Positions 10,451 to 21,896 are shown, numbered from the stretch's first letter. The stretch is 47,223 bases of DNA from Piscinibacter sp. (GCA_017983795.1 JAGOAS010000029.1:1-47223), one strand, 5' to 3'. Notes: generated from the sequence alone by a model not told the origin. Numbers and translations are program-made.

Positions 10451-11523
10451 GCAGCCACCAGACTTTCGATCTCATCGGCGACGCACGCCGCCGCCCTCGG
10501 TTTGGCGAGTGCGCGCGCCTTCGTCGCCATCGCCAGCAGCGCCTCGCGCGTCAGGCCGGCGAGCAGCTCGGCCAGGCGCTTGGGCGAGAGCTCGGCCTGC
10601 GGCAGATGGATGCCGGCGCCCTGCCCGGCCAGCCACTGCGCGTTGTCGCGCTGGTGCGAGGTCGTGCTCACCACCAGCGGCACCAGCACCGCGGCGACGC
10701 CGGCCGCGCACAGCTCGCTGACCGTCACCGCGCCGGCGCGGCAGACGATCAGGTCGCAGTCGGCGAGTTGCCGCGCCATGTCGTCGATGAAGGGCCGCAG
10801 TTCGGCTTCCACGCCGGCACGCTCGTAGCCGGCGCGCACGGCCTCGAGGTTGGCGGCGCCGGTCTGGTGCGTGACGCGCGGACGCTGCGCGATGTCGATC
10901 AGCGCCAGCGCCTGCGGCACCGCCTCGTTGAGCGCACGCGCGCCCAGGCTGCCACCCACCACCAGCACGCGCAGCGGCCCGCTGCGGCCGGCGAAGCGCT
11001 GCGCCGGCTCGGGCAGCGCCGCGATCTCGGCGCGCACCGGGTTGCCGGTGACGACCGCGTTCTTCAGCTTCGCCAGCGCCGGGCCGTCGAAGCCGAAGGC
11101 GATGCGCTCGGCCACCGGCAGCAGGGCCTTGTTGCTCAGCAGCAGCGCGGCGTCGGCGTTCACCAGCAGCAGCGGCTTGCCGAGCAGCGCGGCCATCAGC
11201 CCGCCGGGGAAGCAGACATAGCCGCCCATGCCCAGCACCGCATCGGCGCGGCGCGCGCGCAGGATGCGCAGGCAGCTCCAGAACGCACCGAGCAGGCGCA
11301 CGCCGCCGCTCAGCGTGTGCAGCAGGCCCTTGCCGCGCACGCCGCTGAAGGCGATGTTGTCCATGGCGATGCCCGACGGCGGCACGAGCTTGTTCTCCAT
11401 GCCGTGCGTGGTGCCCAGCCAGCTCACCGTCCAGCCGCGCGCGAGCATCTCGCGCGCCACCGCGAGGCCGGGAATCACGTGCCCGCCGGTGCCGGCTGCC
11501 ATCACGACGAGGTGCCTGCTCAT
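10447..11523 (-). CDS. murG: Lipid II synthase (MurG), variant lacking the HEQN motif
   Basis: A 358-residue GT-B glycosyltransferase that moves GlcNAc from UDP-GlcNAc to lipid I on the cytoplasmic membrane face. The donor/acceptor loop [10 protein letters not shown] (His15), [19 protein letters not shown] and [11 protein letters not shown] are present. The conserved HEQN segment of the N-domain, important in the E. coli enzyme, reads VNAD (121-124) here, while the following SNK is kept. The C-domain motif near the UDP site reads SHQRDNA. I believe such variants occur in related Burkholderiales but cannot check. It has 4-base overlaps with ftsW and murC, and there is no second murG in this window. 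Confidence 0.94.
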
Positions 11524-12803
11524 GCGCGGCCTCCACGCATGAGTTGCCGGTTCTCGAGGTCGATGCGCAGCACGATCGCCAGCGCGACCAGGTTCATCAC
11601 GATCGCCGAACCGCCGTAGCTCATCAGCGGCAGGGTCAGGCCCTTGGTCGGCAGCACGCCCAGGTTCACGCCCATGTTGACGAAGGCCTGGCCGCCGAAC
11701 CAGATGCCCACGCCTTGCGCGTACAGGCCGGCGAAGATGCGGTCGAGCGCGATCGACTGGCGGCCGATGTGGAAGATGCGCCGCGTCAGCCAGAAGAAGG
11801 CGACGATCACGCAGGCCACGCCGACGAAGCCGAGTTCCTCGCCGATCACCGCGAGCAGGAAGTCGGTGTGCGCCTCGGGCAGCCAGTTGAGCTTCTCGAC
11901 GCTGCCGCCCAGGCCCTGGCCGAAGATCTCGCCGCGGCCGAAGGCGATCAGCGAGTGCGTCAGCTGGTAGGCCTTGCCGAGCGCGTACTCGGGATGCCAG
12001 GGCTCGAGGTAGGCGAAGATGCGCGAGCGCTTCTCCGGGCTGGAGGCGATCACCAGCACAAAGGAGGCGACCAGCATCGCGCCGCTGAGCAGGAACATGC
12101 GGCCGTTCACCCCGCCGAGGAAGAGCACGCCCATGGAGATCAGCGCGATCACCATGAAGGCGCCCATGTCGGGCTCGCGCAGCAGCAGGAAGCCGGTGAA
12201 GCCCAGCGCCACGGCCATCGGCCAGACGGCGCGCAGGAAGTCTTCCTTCACTTCCATCTTGCGCGTCATGTAGCTGGCGGCGTAGAGGCACATCGCCACC
12301 TTGGCCAGCTCGCTGGGCTGGAAGTTGAGGATGCCCAGCGGGATCCAGCGCCGCGAGTTGTTCACCACCTTGCCGATGAAGGGCAGCAGCACCAGCACCA
12401 GCAGCACCAGCGCGGTGACGAACAGCCAGGGCGCCGCCTTCTCCCAGGTGGCCACCGGCACCTGCACGACGAGCAGCGCCGCCAGCACCGCCAGGCCGAT
12501 CTGCATGGCGTGGCGGGTGAGGAAATGGGTGTGGGCGTAGCGCGCGAACTTCGGGCTGTCGGGCAGTGCCACCGAGGCGCTGTAGACCATCACCAGGCCG
12601 AGCGCGAGCAGGCCCACCACCACCCAGACCAGCGCCTGGTCGAAGGCCATCAGGCGCGGCGGCGCGCCGGTGCCGACGTTGATCCAGTCGCGCACCGGCA
12701 CGGCGGCGCCGGCGTCGGCGTCCTTGCCGCGGCCGAACACACGCGCGAGGCGCTCGCGCCAGCGGCCCGCGCCCAGGCGTGCACCGAGCGTCGCGGCGTT
12801 CAT
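11520..12803 (-). CDS. ftsW: Septal peptidoglycan glycosyltransferase FtsW
   Basis: A 427-residue SEDS-family protein with about ten membrane helices that polymerises lipid II at the septum together with FtsI. Signatures include [28 protein letters not shown], and the extracellular LPEAHTDF loop with the catalytic-type Asp, then [18 protein letters not shown] near the C-terminus. The first about 50 residues are a cytoplasmic, basic and Ala-rich extension. ATG 12803 overlaps murD by 4 bases. Confidence 0.96.
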   Translation of the reverse strand: MNAATLGARLGAGRWRERLARVFGRGKDADAGAAVPVRDWINVGTGAPPRLMAFDQALVWVVVGLLALGLVMVYSASVALPDSPKFARYAHTHFLTRHAMQIGLAVLAALLVVQVPVATWEKAAPWLFVTALVLLVLVLLPFIGKVVNNSRRWIPLGILNFQPSELAKVAMCLYAASYMTRKMEVKEDFLRAVWPMAVALGFTGFLLLREPDMGAFMVIALISMGVLFLGGVNGRMFLLSGAMLVASFVLVIASSPEKRSRIFAYLEPWHPEYALGKAYQLTHSLIAFGRGEIFGQGLGGSVEKLNWLPEAHTDFLLAVIGEELGFVGVACVIVAFFWLTRRIFHIGRQSIALDRIFAGLYAQGVGIWFGGQAFVNMGVNLGVLPTKGLTLPLMSYGGSAIVMNLVALAIVLRIDLENRQLMRGGRA

Positions 12804-14347
12804 GCGCCGATCTCCCCGCGCTCGGCGGCCAGCGCGTTCACCGTGGCGACGAAGACCTCGGCGCGGTGCGCGTAGTTGCGGAACATGTCCAGGCTGGCGC
12901 AGGCCGGGCTGAGCAGCACCGCGTCGCCGGCGTGCGCGCGCTCGAAGCACCAGCGCACCGCGGCTTCCAGCGTGTCGTGGCGCTGCAGCGGCAGGCTGGT
13001 CCCGGCCAGCGCCTGCTCGATGCGCGGCGCGTCGCGGCCGATGGTCGCGACGGCGCGCGCATGGCGTGCTATGGGCGCGGCGAGCGGCGCGAAGTCCTGC
13101 CCCTTGCCGTCGCCGCCGAGGATGACCACCAGCTTGGCCGGCGCCTTGTCGGCGCCCAGGCCGTCGAGCGCGGCGACGGTGGCGCCGACGTTCGTGCCCT
13201 TGCTGTCGTCGAAGGCATCGACGCCTCCCACCGTGGCCACGAAGGCGACGCGGTGCGGCTCGCCGGCGTACTCGCGCAGGCCGTGCAGCATGGGCGCGAG
13301 CGGGCAGCCGATGGCCGTGGCCAGCGCCAGCGCGGCCAGCGCGTTGGCAGCGTTGTGGCGGCCGCGCACGCGCAGCGCGTCGGCCGGCATCAGGCGCTGG
13401 ATGTGCAGTTCTTCTTCCGCGTCGCCCTTGCGGTGCTTGAGCGTCTCGTCGGCCTCCATCGCACGCACCAGCCAGGCCATGCCGTTCTCGCTGCGCAGGC
13501 CGAAGTCGCCCGGGCGCGTCGGCTCGCCGAGGCCGAAGCGAATCACGTCGCGTTCGATCGGCTTCGCGTTGCGGCCCTTCTGCGGGATGGGCTCGGGCAC
13601 CAGCTTCTCGACCGCGGGATCGTCGCGGTTGATCACCATCACCGCGTCCTTGCCGAACACACGCGCCTTGGCGGCGACGTAGGCGGCCATGCTGCCGTGC
13701 CAGTCGAGATGGTCTTCGGTGATGTTGAGCACCGTGGCGGCATCCGGCTCGAAGCCCTTGGCCTCGTCGAGCTGGAAGCTGGAGAGTTCGAGCACCCACA
13801 CCTCCGGCAGCGGCTGCGGCTCTTCCTCGCGCGCCGCGGCATCGAGCGCCTCGGCCAGCGTCTGCAGCATGGTCGGGCCGATGTTGCCGGCCATCGCCAC
13901 GCGGCGGCCGGCGCGCTCGACCAGCAACGCCGTCATCGCGGTGGTGGTGGTCTTGCCGTTGGTGCCGGTGATGGCCAGCAGCTTCGGCGCATAGCCGCGC
14001 TCTTCCTTCAGATCGGCCAGCGCGCGCACGAACAGCTCGAGCTCGCCCTGCACCAGGATGCCGCTGTCGGCGGCCCGCGCGAGCGGCGCGGCGATGCGCG
14101 CGTCGGCAGGCGCGAGACCGGGGCTCTTGAGGATGAGCTTCACACCGGCGAAGGCCTCGTCGGAGAGCTCGCCGCGCAGGCGTTGCGCGGCCGGCAATGT
14201 CTCGGCCAGCGCGGCGTCGCCCGGCGCGGCATCGCGCGAATCCCACACGCGCACGCGCGCGCCGTGGCGCTCGCACCAGCGCGCCATCGCGAGGCCCGAT
14301 TCGCCGAGGCCGAGCACCAGCACATCGATGTCGTTGAGGTGCTTCAT
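12800..14347 (-). CDS. murD: UDP-N-acetylmuramoyl-L-alanine--D-glutamate ligase
   Basis: A 515-residue Mur ligase adding D-Glu. The N-terminal domain has [14 protein letters not shown] and LILKSPGL, the ATP loop is GTNGKTTTT (128-136), followed by [31 protein letters not shown] and [12 protein letters not shown]. It is longer than E. coli MurD (438) because of insertions in the middle domain (around [15 protein letters not shown] and the [10 protein letters not shown] region). Both ends overlap neighbours by 4 bases. Confidence 0.96.
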   Translation of the reverse strand: MKHLNDIDVLVLGLGESGLAMARWCERHGARVRVWDSRDAAPGDAALAETLPAAQRLRGELSDEAFAGVKLILKSPGLAPADARIAAPLARAADSGILVQGELELFVRALADLKEERGYAPKLLAITGTNGKTTTTAMTALLVERAGRRVAMAGNIGPTMLQTLAEALDAAAREEEPQPLPEVWVLELSSFQLDEAKGFEPDAATVLNITEDHLDWHGSMAAYVAAKARVFGKDAVMVINRDDPAVEKLVPEPIPQKGRNAKPIERDVIRFGLGEPTRPGDFGLRSENGMAWLVRAMEADETLKHRKGDAEEELHIQRLMPADALRVRGRHNAANALAALALATAIGCPLAPMLHGLREYAGEPHRVAFVATVGGVDAFDDSKGTNVGATVAALDGLGADKAPAKLVVILGGDGKGQDFAPLAAPIARHARAVATIGRDAPRIEQALAGTSLPLQRHDTLEAAVRWCFERAHAGDAVLLSPACASLDMFRNYAHRAEVFVATVNALAAERGEIGA

Positions 14348-15522
14348 CGCAGTTTGAGCGAGGCCAGCCCGACCAGGCACAGCAGCATGGTGATGATCCA
14401 GAAGCGCACGACGACCTGCGTCTCCTTCCACCCCGACTTCTCGAAGTGGTGGTGCAGCGGCGCCATCAGCAGGATGCGCCGGCCTTCGCCGTATTTCTTC
14501 TTCGTGTACTTGAACCAGCTCACCTGGGCCATCACCGACAGCGCCTCCAGCACGAAGACGCCGCCCATGATCCCCAGCACGATTTCCTGGCGCGTGATCA
14601 CGGCGATGGTGCCGAGCGCGCCGCCGAGCGCCAGCGCGCCCACGTCGCCCATGAACACCTGCGCCGGGTAGGCGTTGAACCAGAGGAAGGCCAGCCCCGC
14701 GCCGGCCATCGCGGCGCAGAAGATCAGCAGCTCGCCGGCGCCCGGGATGTGCGGGATCAGCAGGTAGCGGCTGAATACCGCGTTGCCGGTGACGTAGGCG
14801 AAGATGCCCAGCGCCGAACCCACCAGCACCACCGGCATGATGGCCAGGCCGTCGAGCCCGTCGGTGAGGTTGACGGCATTGCTCGCGCCGACGATCACGA
14901 AATAGGTCAGCGCGATGAAGCCGAACACGCCCAGCGGGTAGCTCACCGTCTTGAAGAAGGGCACGATCAGGTCGGCCTTGGGCGGCAGGTCGTTGGAGAA
15001 GCCGCTCTGCACCCAGCGCAGGAAGAGCTCCAGCACGCGCAGGTTGGAGGTCTCCGACACGCTGAAGGCGAGGTAGAGCGCCGCCAGCAGGCCGATCACC
15101 GACTGCCAGAAATACTTCTCGCCCGAGCGCATGCCCTCGGGGTTCTTCTGCACCACCTTGCGCCAGTCGTCGACCCAGCCGATGGCGCCGAAGCCCATGG
15201 TCACGATCATCACGATCCAGACGAAGCGGTTGCTCCAGTCGAACCACAGCAGCGTGGCCACGCCGATGCCGATGAGGATCAGCACGCCGCCCATGGTCGG
15301 CGTGCCGCTCTTGGCGAGGTGCTCCTTGACGCCGTACTCGCGGATCGGCTGGCCGATCTTCAGCTCCGCCAGGCGGCGAATCACCCAGGGCCCGAAAGCC
15401 AGGCCGATGAGCAGCGCCGTCAGCGCCGCCATCACGGCGCGGAAGGTGAGGTACTGGAAGACGCGGAAGAAGCCGAAATCCGGCGAGAGCGTCTGCAGCC
15501 ATTGCGCGAGGCTAAGCAGCAT
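14344..15522 (-). CDS. mraY: Phospho-N-acetylmuramoyl-pentapeptide-transferase
   Basis: A 392-residue polytopic enzyme that moves phospho-MurNAc-pentapeptide to undecaprenyl phosphate, forming lipid I. It has the expected ten or so membrane helices. Motifs: [16 protein letters not shown] with the catalytic Asp pair, [25 protein letters not shown] and the cytoplasmic PLHHHFE His cluster near the C-terminus. The gene sits between murF and murD with 11- and 4-base overlaps. Confidence 0.97.
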   Translation of the reverse strand: MLLSLAQWLQTLSPDFGFFRVFQYLTFRAVMAALTALLIGLAFGPWVIRRLAELKIGQPIREYGVKEHLAKSGTPTMGGVLILIGIGVATLLWFDWSNRFVWIVMIVTMGFGAIGWVDDWRKVVQKNPEGMRSGEKYFWQSVIGLLAALYLAFSVSETSNLRVLELFLRWVQSGFSNDLPPKADLIVPFFKTVSYPLGVFGFIALTYFVIVGASNAVNLTDGLDGLAIMPVVLVGSALGIFAYVTGNAVFSRYLLIPHIPGAGELLIFCAAMAGAGLAFLWFNAYPAQVFMGDVGALALGGALGTIAVITRQEIVLGIMGGVFVLEALSVMAQVSWFKYTKKKYGEGRRILLMAPLHHHFEKSGWKETQVVVRFWIITMLLCLVGLASLKLR

Positions 15523-16897
15523 GGGCGCCTCCTTCGCTCTGCGCGCTCAGCGCGGCGACCACGCGTTCCATCTTCATGAAGCGCGAGCCCTTGACGACGA
15601 TGGACGCGGCCGCAGGCGCGTTCTTCAGCTCGGCGATCAGCGCCTCGACGCTCTCGAAATGCCGCGCGCCGGCGAAGGCGGCCGCCGCATGGCGCATCAG
15701 CTCGCCCGTGCACCACAGCGTCTCGACGCCGCGCTGCTGCGCGTAGCCGCCCACCTCGGCGTGGAAGGCCGGGCCCTGGTTGCCGACCTCGCCCATGTCG
15801 CCCAGCAGCAGCCAGCGCGGGCCGGGCAGCGCGGCCAGCACGTCGATGGCGGCGCGCACCGAGTCGGGGTTGGCGTTGTAGGTGTCGTCGACCAGCGTGA
15901 CGCTGCGGCCGCCGCGCTGCAGCATCTTCAGCTGCGAGCGGCCCTTGACCGGCTGGAAGCCCTCCAGCCCGCGCACCACTGCCTCCAACGGGCAGCCGGC
16001 CGCGAGTGCGCTGGCCGCGGCGGCGAGCGCGTTGCGCAGGTTGTGCGCGCCGGCCACGTGCAGCGCGAAGCTCGCCGCACCGGCGGGCGTGCGCATCTGC
16101 ACCGCCCAGTGGTCGCCCTTCCAGTCGGCGCGGCCGGTGACTTCAGCCTCGCCCTCGGTGGCGAAACGCATCTGGCGCCGCGCACCGGCCAGCTCGCGCC
16201 ACAGCGGCGCGTGCGCGGCATCGTCGGCGGGGAATACCGCGATGCCGTCGGCCGGCAAGGCGGCGATGACGCTGCCGTTCTCGCGCGCCACCGCCTCGAC
16301 GCTGGCCATGAACTCCTGGTGTTCGCGCTGCGCGTTGTTGACCAGCGCGACGCCGGGCGCGGCGATCGCCGCGAGCTGGGCGATCTCGCCCGGGTGGTTC
16401 ATGCCCAGCTCGACCACCGCGGCGCGGTGCCGGTCGCGCAGGCGCAGCAGCGTCATCGGCACGCCGATGTGGTTGTTCAGGTTGCCCTCGGTGGCGAGCG
16501 CAGCCTCGCCGCACCAGGCGCGCAGGATGGCCGCGATCATCTGCGTGACCGTGGTCTTGCCGTTGCTGCCGGTCACCGCGATCAGCGGCAGCGTGTGCGC
16601 GGCACGCCAGGCGCCACCCAGCGCGAGCAGCGCGGCGCCGCTGTCAGCAACTTGGAGGCCGGCGAGGCCAGCCGCTTCCAGGCCGCGCTCGGCCAGCGCC
16701 GCCACCGCGCCGCCGGCCTTGGCCTGCGGCAGGAAATCGTTGGCGTCGAAACGCTCGCCGCGCAGCGCGACGAAGAAGTCGCCGGCGCGCAGGCTGCGCG
16801 TGTCGCTGTGCACGCGCTCGACGGCGATGCCACCGTCGCCGACCAGGCGCGAGCCGGGCAGCAGCGCGTGCAGGCGTGCGAGCGTGCTCATGCTCAT
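15512..16897 (-). CDS. murF: UDP-MurNAc-tripeptide--D-alanyl-D-alanine ligase
   Basis: A 461-residue Mur ligase adding D-Ala-D-Ala to the UDP-MurNAc tripeptide. The ATP loop is TGSNGKTT (109-116); [27 protein letters not shown] and [10 protein letters not shown] are MurF signatures. Two start codons lie six bases apart (16897 and 16891). I took the first, which overlaps the murE stop by 4 bases. The gene ends with TAG inside the first codons of mraY. Confidence 0.96.
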   Translation of the reverse strand: MSMSTLARLHALLPGSRLVGDGGIAVERVHSDTRSLRAGDFFVALRGERFDANDFLPQAKAGGAVAALAERGLEAAGLAGLQVADSGAALLALGGAWRAAHTLPLIAVTGSNGKTTVTQMIAAILRAWCGEAALATEGNLNNHIGVPMTLLRLRDRHRAAVVELGMNHPGEIAQLAAIAAPGVALVNNAQREHQEFMASVEAVARENGSVIAALPADGIAVFPADDAAHAPLWRELAGARRQMRFATEGEAEVTGRADWKGDHWAVQMRTPAGAASFALHVAGAHNLRNALAAAASALAAGCPLEAVVRGLEGFQPVKGRSQLKMLQRGGRSVTLVDDTYNANPDSVRAAIDVLAALPGPRWLLLGDMGEVGNQGPAFHAEVGGYAQQRGVETLWCTGELMRHAAAAFAGARHFESVEALIAELKNAPAAASIVVKGSRFMKMERVVAALSAQSEGGAHAA

Positions 16898-18384
16898 GCG
16901 CGCACCTCCAGCGCGAGGCGCGCTTCGGCCACGTCGGAGAAGGGCTGCTTCACGCCCGCGATCTCCTGGTAGTCCTCGTGGCCCTTGCCGGCCAGCAGGA
17001 TCACGTCGGCCGGCGCGGCCTCGCGCACGCTGGCGACGATGGCCGCGCGGCGATCCTCGATCACCTTCACCGCCTGCGCGTCGCCACTCAGCCCGGCACG
17101 GATCTGCGCCAGGATGGCCGCCGGCGCCTCGTGGCGCGGGTTGTCGCTGGTGAGCACGACGCGGTCGGCCAGGCGCTGCGCGATCGCGCCCATCAGCGGG
17201 CGCTTGGCGGTGTCGCGGTTGCCGCCGCAGCCGAATACGGCCCACAGCCGGCCGCCGCGCTGCGTGGCGAAGGGGCGCAGCGCGATGAGCGCCTTCTCGA
17301 GCGCATCGGGCGAATGAGCGTAGTCGACCACCACCTCCGGGCCGGCGCGCGACGCTTCGACGCGCTGCATGCGCCCCGGCACCGAGCTCAGCACCGCGCA
17401 GGCGGCGGCGGCCTCGGCCAGCGGCACGCCCAGCGCGCGCAAGCCCCCGATCACGGCCAGCAGGTTGGAGACGTTGTATTCGCCGATCAGCGCGCTGCGC
17501 ACCGGCGCGCGCGCCGCGCCCTCGACCACCTCGAAGCCCAGCCCGCCATCGGCGTAGGCGATGCGCTCGGCGCGCAGCCGCGCGTCGCGGCGCAGCGAGT
17601 AGGTCCAGGCCTCGGGGCCGCGCAGTTGCGCCGCGAGTTCCTCGCCCTTGGGGTCGTCGAGATTGATCACCGCGGCACGCAGGCCCGGCCAGTCGAACAA
17701 CACGCGCTTGGCGTCCCAGTAGGCCGCCATGCTGCCGTGGTAGTCGAGGTGGTCTTGCGTGAAGTTGGTGAAGAGCGCCACCGCGAAACGCGTGCCCGCG
17801 AGGCGCTGCTCGACCACGCCGATCGACGAGGCCTCGATCGCGCAGGCGGCGAAGCCCTGATCGGCGAAGCGGCGCAGCGACTGCTGCACCGTCACCGGGT
17901 CGGGCGTGGTCAGGCCGGTGAACTGCAGGCCTTGCGGCGGCTCGCCGACACCCAAGGTGCCGATCACGCCGCAGCGCTTGCCGAGCTGGCGCAGCGCCTG
18001 CGCCGTCCACCAGGCCGTCGAGGTCTTGCCGTTGGTGCCGGTGGTGGCCACCACCGCCAGCGATTCGCTCGGGCGGCCGTAGAACTCGTCGGCGATCTCG
18101 CCGGTGCGCGCCTTGAGGCCCGTGAGCGCCGCCACCGGTGCATCGGCACCGAAATCGAAGCCCGACGCGCCCTCGGCCTCGACCAGGCAGGCCGAGGCGC
18201 CGGCGGCCAGCGCCGCCTTCACGTACTGCCGCCCGTCGAGCGCATAGCCCGGCCAGGCGATGAAGGCGTCGCCCGGCTGCACGCGGCGGCTGTCGGTGGC
18301 CAGGCCGCGCACGCCGCGGTGCGCCAGCCATTCGCAGGCGGCGCGCGCATCGGCCAGCTGTTGAAGTGCGTGCAGGCCGGCCAT
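16894..18384 (-). CDS. murE: UDP-MurNAc-L-alanyl-D-glutamate--2,6-diaminopimelate ligase
   Basis: A 496-residue Mur ligase adding the third amino acid. The ATP loop is TGTNGKTST (115-123). The DNPR motif (414-417) is the signature of enzymes specific for meso-diaminopimelate, as expected for a Gram-negative wall. Other motifs: GLTTPDP, NFTQDHLDYHGS, and VDYAHSPDALEKAL. The start overlaps the ftsI stop by a single base (TGATG). Confidence 0.97.
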   Translation of the reverse strand: MAGLHALQQLADARAACEWLAHRGVRGLATDSRRVQPGDAFIAWPGYALDGRQYVKAALAAGASACLVEAEGASGFDFGADAPVAALTGLKARTGEIADEFYGRPSESLAVVATTGTNGKTSTAWWTAQALRQLGKRCGVIGTLGVGEPPQGLQFTGLTTPDPVTVQQSLRRFADQGFAACAIEASSIGVVEQRLAGTRFAVALFTNFTQDHLDYHGSMAAYWDAKRVLFDWPGLRAAVINLDDPKGEELAAQLRGPEAWTYSLRRDARLRAERIAYADGGLGFEVVEGAARAPVRSALIGEYNVSNLLAVIGGLRALGVPLAEAAAACAVLSSVPGRMQRVEASRAGPEVVVDYAHSPDALEKALIALRPFATQRGGRLWAVFGCGGNRDTAKRPLMGAIAQRLADRVVLTSDNPRHEAPAAILAQIRAGLSGDAQAVKVIEDRRAAIVASVREAAPADVILLAGKGHEDYQEIAGVKQPFSDVAEARLALEVRA

Positions 18385-20225
18385 CAGAAGCTCTCCTGCA
18401 CCGCGGGCACGTCGTGCGCCACGATCTGCGACTTCACGTCGAGATCGGGCGGCACGCCCATGGCGCGCAGCGTCTGCTGCACCACCTGGCTGAAGACCGG
18501 CGCGGCCACGTCGCCGCCGAAATATTTGCCGGCCTTGGGCTCGTCGATCATCACCGCCACGACGATGCGCGGCTTGTCGGCCGGCGCCAGGCCGACGAAC
18601 CAGCCGCGATGCCGGTCGCTCGCATAACGCTTCTCGTGCTTGAGCCACTTGCGCGAGGTGCCGGTCTTGCCGGCCACCGAATAGCCCGGCACCTGCGCCT
18701 TCAGCGCCGTGCCGCCGGGCTGGGTGACCATCGCGAGCATCTTGCGCACCGCGCGGGCGGTCTGCGCCGAGACGATCTGCTGCGCCGCCGGCGGCGCGGC
18801 CGGCTTGCCGTCTTCCGGCAGCACCAGCGAGATCGGCACCATGTCGCCGTCGCGCGCGAAGACGGTGTAGGCCTGCGCCAGCTGCATCAGCGACACCGAG
18901 ACGCCGTAGCCGAAGCCGACGGTGGCCTGGTCGATCGGCCGCCACGACTGCCAGCCGCGCAGCCGCCCTGTCTCACGGCCGGGGAAGTCGATCGGCGGCT
19001 TCTGGCCGAAGCCGACGCGGGTGTAGAAGTCCCAGATCTCGCGCGCCGGCATGGTCATCGCCATCTTGGCGGTGCCCACGTTGCTCGAGCGCTGCACGAT
19101 CTGCTCGACCGTCATCATCGGCAGCGAGTGCTCGTCGGTGATGGGCAGGCCGGTGATGAAGAGCTGGCGCGGCGTGGCCAGCACCTCGGTGGGGCGGAAG
19201 CGCCCCGACTCCAGCGCCAGCGCGGCGATGAAGGGCTTCATGGTCGAGCCCGGCTCGGCGGTATCGACGAGGGCGAGGTTGCGGCGCGCCGAAAGCACCG
19301 TGCCGCCGCGCTGCTCGGGCACGAAGCTCGGGTAGTTGGCCATCGCCAGCACGCCGCCGCTTTGCGCATCGAGCACCACCACGCTGCCGCTCGCGGCGCG
19401 GTTCTCGTTCACCGCATCGCGCACGCGCTGGTAGGCGAAAAACTGGATCTTGGAGTCGATGGTCAGACGCAGGTCGTGGCCGTCCACCGGCTGCACGCTC
19501 TCGCCGATGTCCTCGACGACGCGGCCGCGCGCGTCCTTGATGACGCGGCGCTTGCCGTCGTTGCCGGCGAGCGCGCGCTCGTGCGCAAACTCGACGCCCT
19601 CCTGGCCGCGCTCGTCGGCGTTGGTCGAGCCGACCACGTGCGCCGCGGCCTCGCCCTCGGGGTATTTGCGCTTGTATTCGCGCACCTGGTGCACGCCCTT
19701 GAGGCCGAGCGCGGCGACATCCCTGCCGACCTGCTCGTCGACCTGGCGGCGCAGCCACACGAAGCTCGGGTGGCGCTGCAGGCGCTCGTCGAGCTCGGCG
19801 CTGGTCATGCCCAGCGCACGCGCGAGCTGGCGGCGCTGGTTGCGGTCGGCGTCGAGATCCTTGGGGATCGCCCAGATCGACGGCGAGGGCACGCTGACGG
19901 CCAGGATCTGGCCGTTGCGATCCAGGATGCGGCCGCGGCTGGCCGACAAGTCGAGGTTGCGCGCGAAGCGGATCTCGCCCTGGCGCTGGAAGAAATCGTT
20001 GCCCAGCACCTGGATGTAGAGCGCGCGGCCGAGCAGCACGATGAAGCTCGCCGCCACCAGGCCGACGATGAACTTGGAGCGCCAGGGCGGCGTCTTCGAG
20101 GCCAGCAGCGGGCTGGTCGAGTAGGCCACGCTGCGCGCCGGCAGCGCACCGCCGCGCGGGCGTTGCGCATCGGCCTTGCGTGCGAACAGGCGGGCAAACA
20201 GGCCGGCGGAGGGCTTCTTCTTCAT
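18384..20225 (-). CDS. ftsI: Septal transpeptidase FtsI (PBP3)
   Basis: A 613-residue class B penicillin-binding protein that cross-links septal peptidoglycan. A basic cytoplasmic tail of about 50 residues precedes one membrane helix (about 51-70), then the pedestal domain (SRGRILDRNGQ) and the transpeptidase domain with SxxK at 327-330 (STMK), SxN at 380-382 (SSN) and KTGT at 520-523. This layout is complete and looks active. It overlaps ftsL by 4 bases and is expected to work with FtsW from the same cluster. Confidence 0.97.
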   Translation of the reverse strand: MKKKPSAGLFARLFARKADAQRPRGGALPARSVAYSTSPLLASKTPPWRSKFIVGLVAASFIVLLGRALYIQVLGNDFFQRQGEIRFARNLDLSASRGRILDRNGQILAVSVPSPSIWAIPKDLDADRNQRRQLARALGMTSAELDERLQRHPSFVWLRRQVDEQVGRDVAALGLKGVHQVREYKRKYPEGEAAAHVVGSTNADERGQEGVEFAHERALAGNDGKRRVIKDARGRVVEDIGESVQPVDGHDLRLTIDSKIQFFAYQRVRDAVNENRAASGSVVVLDAQSGGVLAMANYPSFVPEQRGGTVLSARRNLALVDTAEPGSTMKPFIAALALESGRFRPTEVLATPRQLFITGLPITDEHSLPMMTVEQIVQRSSNVGTAKMAMTMPAREIWDFYTRVGFGQKPPIDFPGRETGRLRGWQSWRPIDQATVGFGYGVSVSLMQLAQAYTVFARDGDMVPISLVLPEDGKPAAPPAAQQIVSAQTARAVRKMLAMVTQPGGTALKAQVPGYSVAGKTGTSRKWLKHEKRYASDRHRGWFVGLAPADKPRIVVAVMIDEPKAGKYFGGDVAAPVFSQVVQQTLRAMGVPPDLDVKSQIVAHDVPAVQESF

Positions 20226-20521
20226 CGCGCCGCTCCCGCCGCCGGCGCCGAGGCCGCCGCCGCGTAGCTCACATACTGCGTCACCGCCGGCGTGGCGTTG
20301 CGCATCGCCAGGCGGTCGCGCGCCAGGCGCTCCACCTTCAGCGGCGTGGCCTGCGCCTGGCGCTCGGCCTGCAGGCGCTCGAACTCGGTGGCCAACGCCT
20401 TCTCCTCGTTGCGCGCGGCGTCGAGCTCGGCGTAGAGGCGCCGCGCGTCGTAGGAGACGCTGACGAGGTAGACGCAGCTCGCCAGCAGCGCGAGGAACAG
20501 CACGATGTTCAGGCGGTTCAT
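20222..20521 (-). CDS. ftsL: Cell division protein FtsL
   Basis: A 99-residue bitopic protein of the FtsQ-FtsL-FtsB subcomplex that activates FtsWI. One membrane helix (about 5-22) is followed by a heptad-rich periplasmic region (about 26-70) consistent with a coiled coil, then an Ala-rich tail. Sequence conservation in this family is low, so position between rsmH and ftsI is the main support. Overlaps of 4 bases are present at both ends. Confidence 0.93.
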   Translation of the reverse strand: MNRLNIVLFLALLASCVYLVSVSYDARRLYAELDAARNEEKALATEFERLQAERQAQATPLKVERLARDRLAMRNATPAVTQYVSYAAAASAPAAGAAR

Positions 20522-21456
20522 GCCGGCGCCCCGGTGCGCTCGGCCACGCGCATCACCGCCGAGCGCGCGCGCGGGTTGGCGCGCACCTCGGCCTCGGAGG
20601 GCTTGACGCGCCCCAGCGCCTTGAGCCGGTGCGGCTTCTCGGGCGCAAAGGGCGCGCGACGGTCCACCTCGCTGCGGCTCTCGCGCGCGATGAAGGTCTT
20701 GACGATGCGGTCTTCCAGCGAATGGAAGCTGATCACCACCAGGCGTCCCGTCGGTTTGAGCAGTTCGACTCCGGATTTCAGGCCTTGTTCGAGCTCCTCA
20801 AGCTCGGCGTTGACGTGAATCCGAAGGCCTTGAAATGTGCGCGTTGCAGGGTCCTGGCCCGGTTCACGGGTCTTGACCGCACGAGCCACGACTTCGGAAA
20901 GTTGCCCTGTGGTTCGAACAGGGTTCCCGCTTTCGCGCCGAGCAACAAGCGCCTTTGCAATCGGTACAGCAAACCGTTCTTCCCCATGTTCACGGATCAC
21001 CTCTGCGATGTGGCGCTCTTCGGCGCGGGCCAGGAAATCCGCCGCGCTCTCCCCGCGCGTCGGGTCCATTCGCATGTCCAGCGGCGCGTCATGGCGGAAG
21101 CTGAATCCGCGCGCCGGGTTGTCGATCTGCGGCGAACTGACGCCAAGGTCGAGCAGCAATCCGTCGATGGCCGGCACGCCGCGCGCCGCCAGCCGTTGCT
21201 TCAGTTCGGAGAAGGGCGCGTGCTCGATGGCGAAGCGCGCATCGGCGATCGTCGAGCGCGCCGCGGCCACGGCCTCCGGGTCGCGGTCGAAGGCGATCAG
21301 CCGGCCGCGCGGCGACAGGCGCGCCAGCAGCGCGCGCGAATGCCCGCCGCGGCCGAAGGTGCCATCGACGTAGACTCCGTCCGGGGTGGTCAGCAGCGAT
21401 TCGATCGCTTCGGCCAGCAGGACGGTGGTGTGTTGCCATTCGCCGCCGCTGTGCAT
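20518..21456 (-). CDS. rsmH: 16S rRNA m4C1402 methyltransferase RsmH
   Basis: A 312-residue SAM-dependent enzyme that methylates N4 of C1402 in 16S rRNA. The start [13 protein letters not shown], the SAM loop [38 protein letters not shown] and [13 protein letters not shown] are diagnostic. Bases about 20761-21000 have unusual composition (about 58% GC against about 70% around them) and use codons rare in the rest of the cluster (GTA, ATT, CTT, GTT, CGA, ACA), although the protein remains canonical. Start overlaps the mraZ stop by one base. Confidence 0.97.
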   Translation of the reverse strand: MHSGGEWQHTTVLLAEAIESLLTTPDGVYVDGTFGRGGHSRALLARLSPRGRLIAFDRDPEAVAAARSTIADARFAIEHAPFSELKQRLAARGVPAIDGLLLDLGVSSPQIDNPARGFSFRHDAPLDMRMDPTRGESAADFLARAEERHIAEVIREHGEERFAVPIAKALVARRESGNPVRTTGQLSEVVARAVKTREPGQDPATRTFQGLRIHVNAELEELEQGLKSGVELLKPTGRLVVISFHSLEDRIVKTFIARESRSEVDRRAPFAPEKPHRLKALGRVKPSEAEVRANPRARSAVMRVAERTGAPA

Positions 21457-21896
21457 CAGTAGTGCAGACCGTTCAAGGAGGCCGGCGCCGGTTCGGAGCA
21501 GGTCTTGGCTTCCTGGGCCTGGTAGCGCTGCTTGTCCCACACCTCGAGACAGCTGCCCATGCCGAGCATGAACACGTCACGCGTCAGCCCCGCGTACTCG
21601 CGCAGCGCCGGGGCGATCAGCACGCGCCCGCTGCCGTCGAGTTCCACCTCCATGGCGTTGCCGAGAAACAGGCGGCGCCAGGCGATCGCGTCCATCGGCA
21701 GCGCCATCACGCGCGCCACGAACTCCTCCCACGCCGCCGGCGCGAAGACGAGCAGGCAGCCGTGCGGGCTCTTGGTGATGGTCAGCTTCGTGGCTTGCTG
21801 GCCCGCCAAGACGTCACGATGGCGCGCCGGCATGGCCACGCGCCCCTTGACGTCGAGGGTGAGGTCCGCAGGCCCCTGAAAGCCGAGATTCGCCAC
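21456..21896 (-). CDS. mraZ: Transcriptional regulator MraZ
   Basis: A 146-residue protein with two SpoVT/AbrB-like repeats ([16 protein letters not shown] and [16 protein letters not shown]), the family known to bind repeats upstream of its own gene and repress the dcw cluster. The likely start is GTG 21896, giving residues before the usual FQG motif; no good Shine-Dalgarno sequence precedes it, so the exact start is uncertain. It is the first gene of the cluster, and its binding boxes lie directly upstream. Confidence 0.95.
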   Translation of the reverse strand: MANLGFQGPADLTLDVKGRVAMPARHRDVLAGQQATKLTITKSPHGCLLVFAPAAWEEFVARVMALPMDAIAWRRLFLGNAMEVELDGSGRVLIAPALREYAGLTRDVFMLGMGSCLEVWDKQRYQAQEAKTCSEPAPASLNGLHY

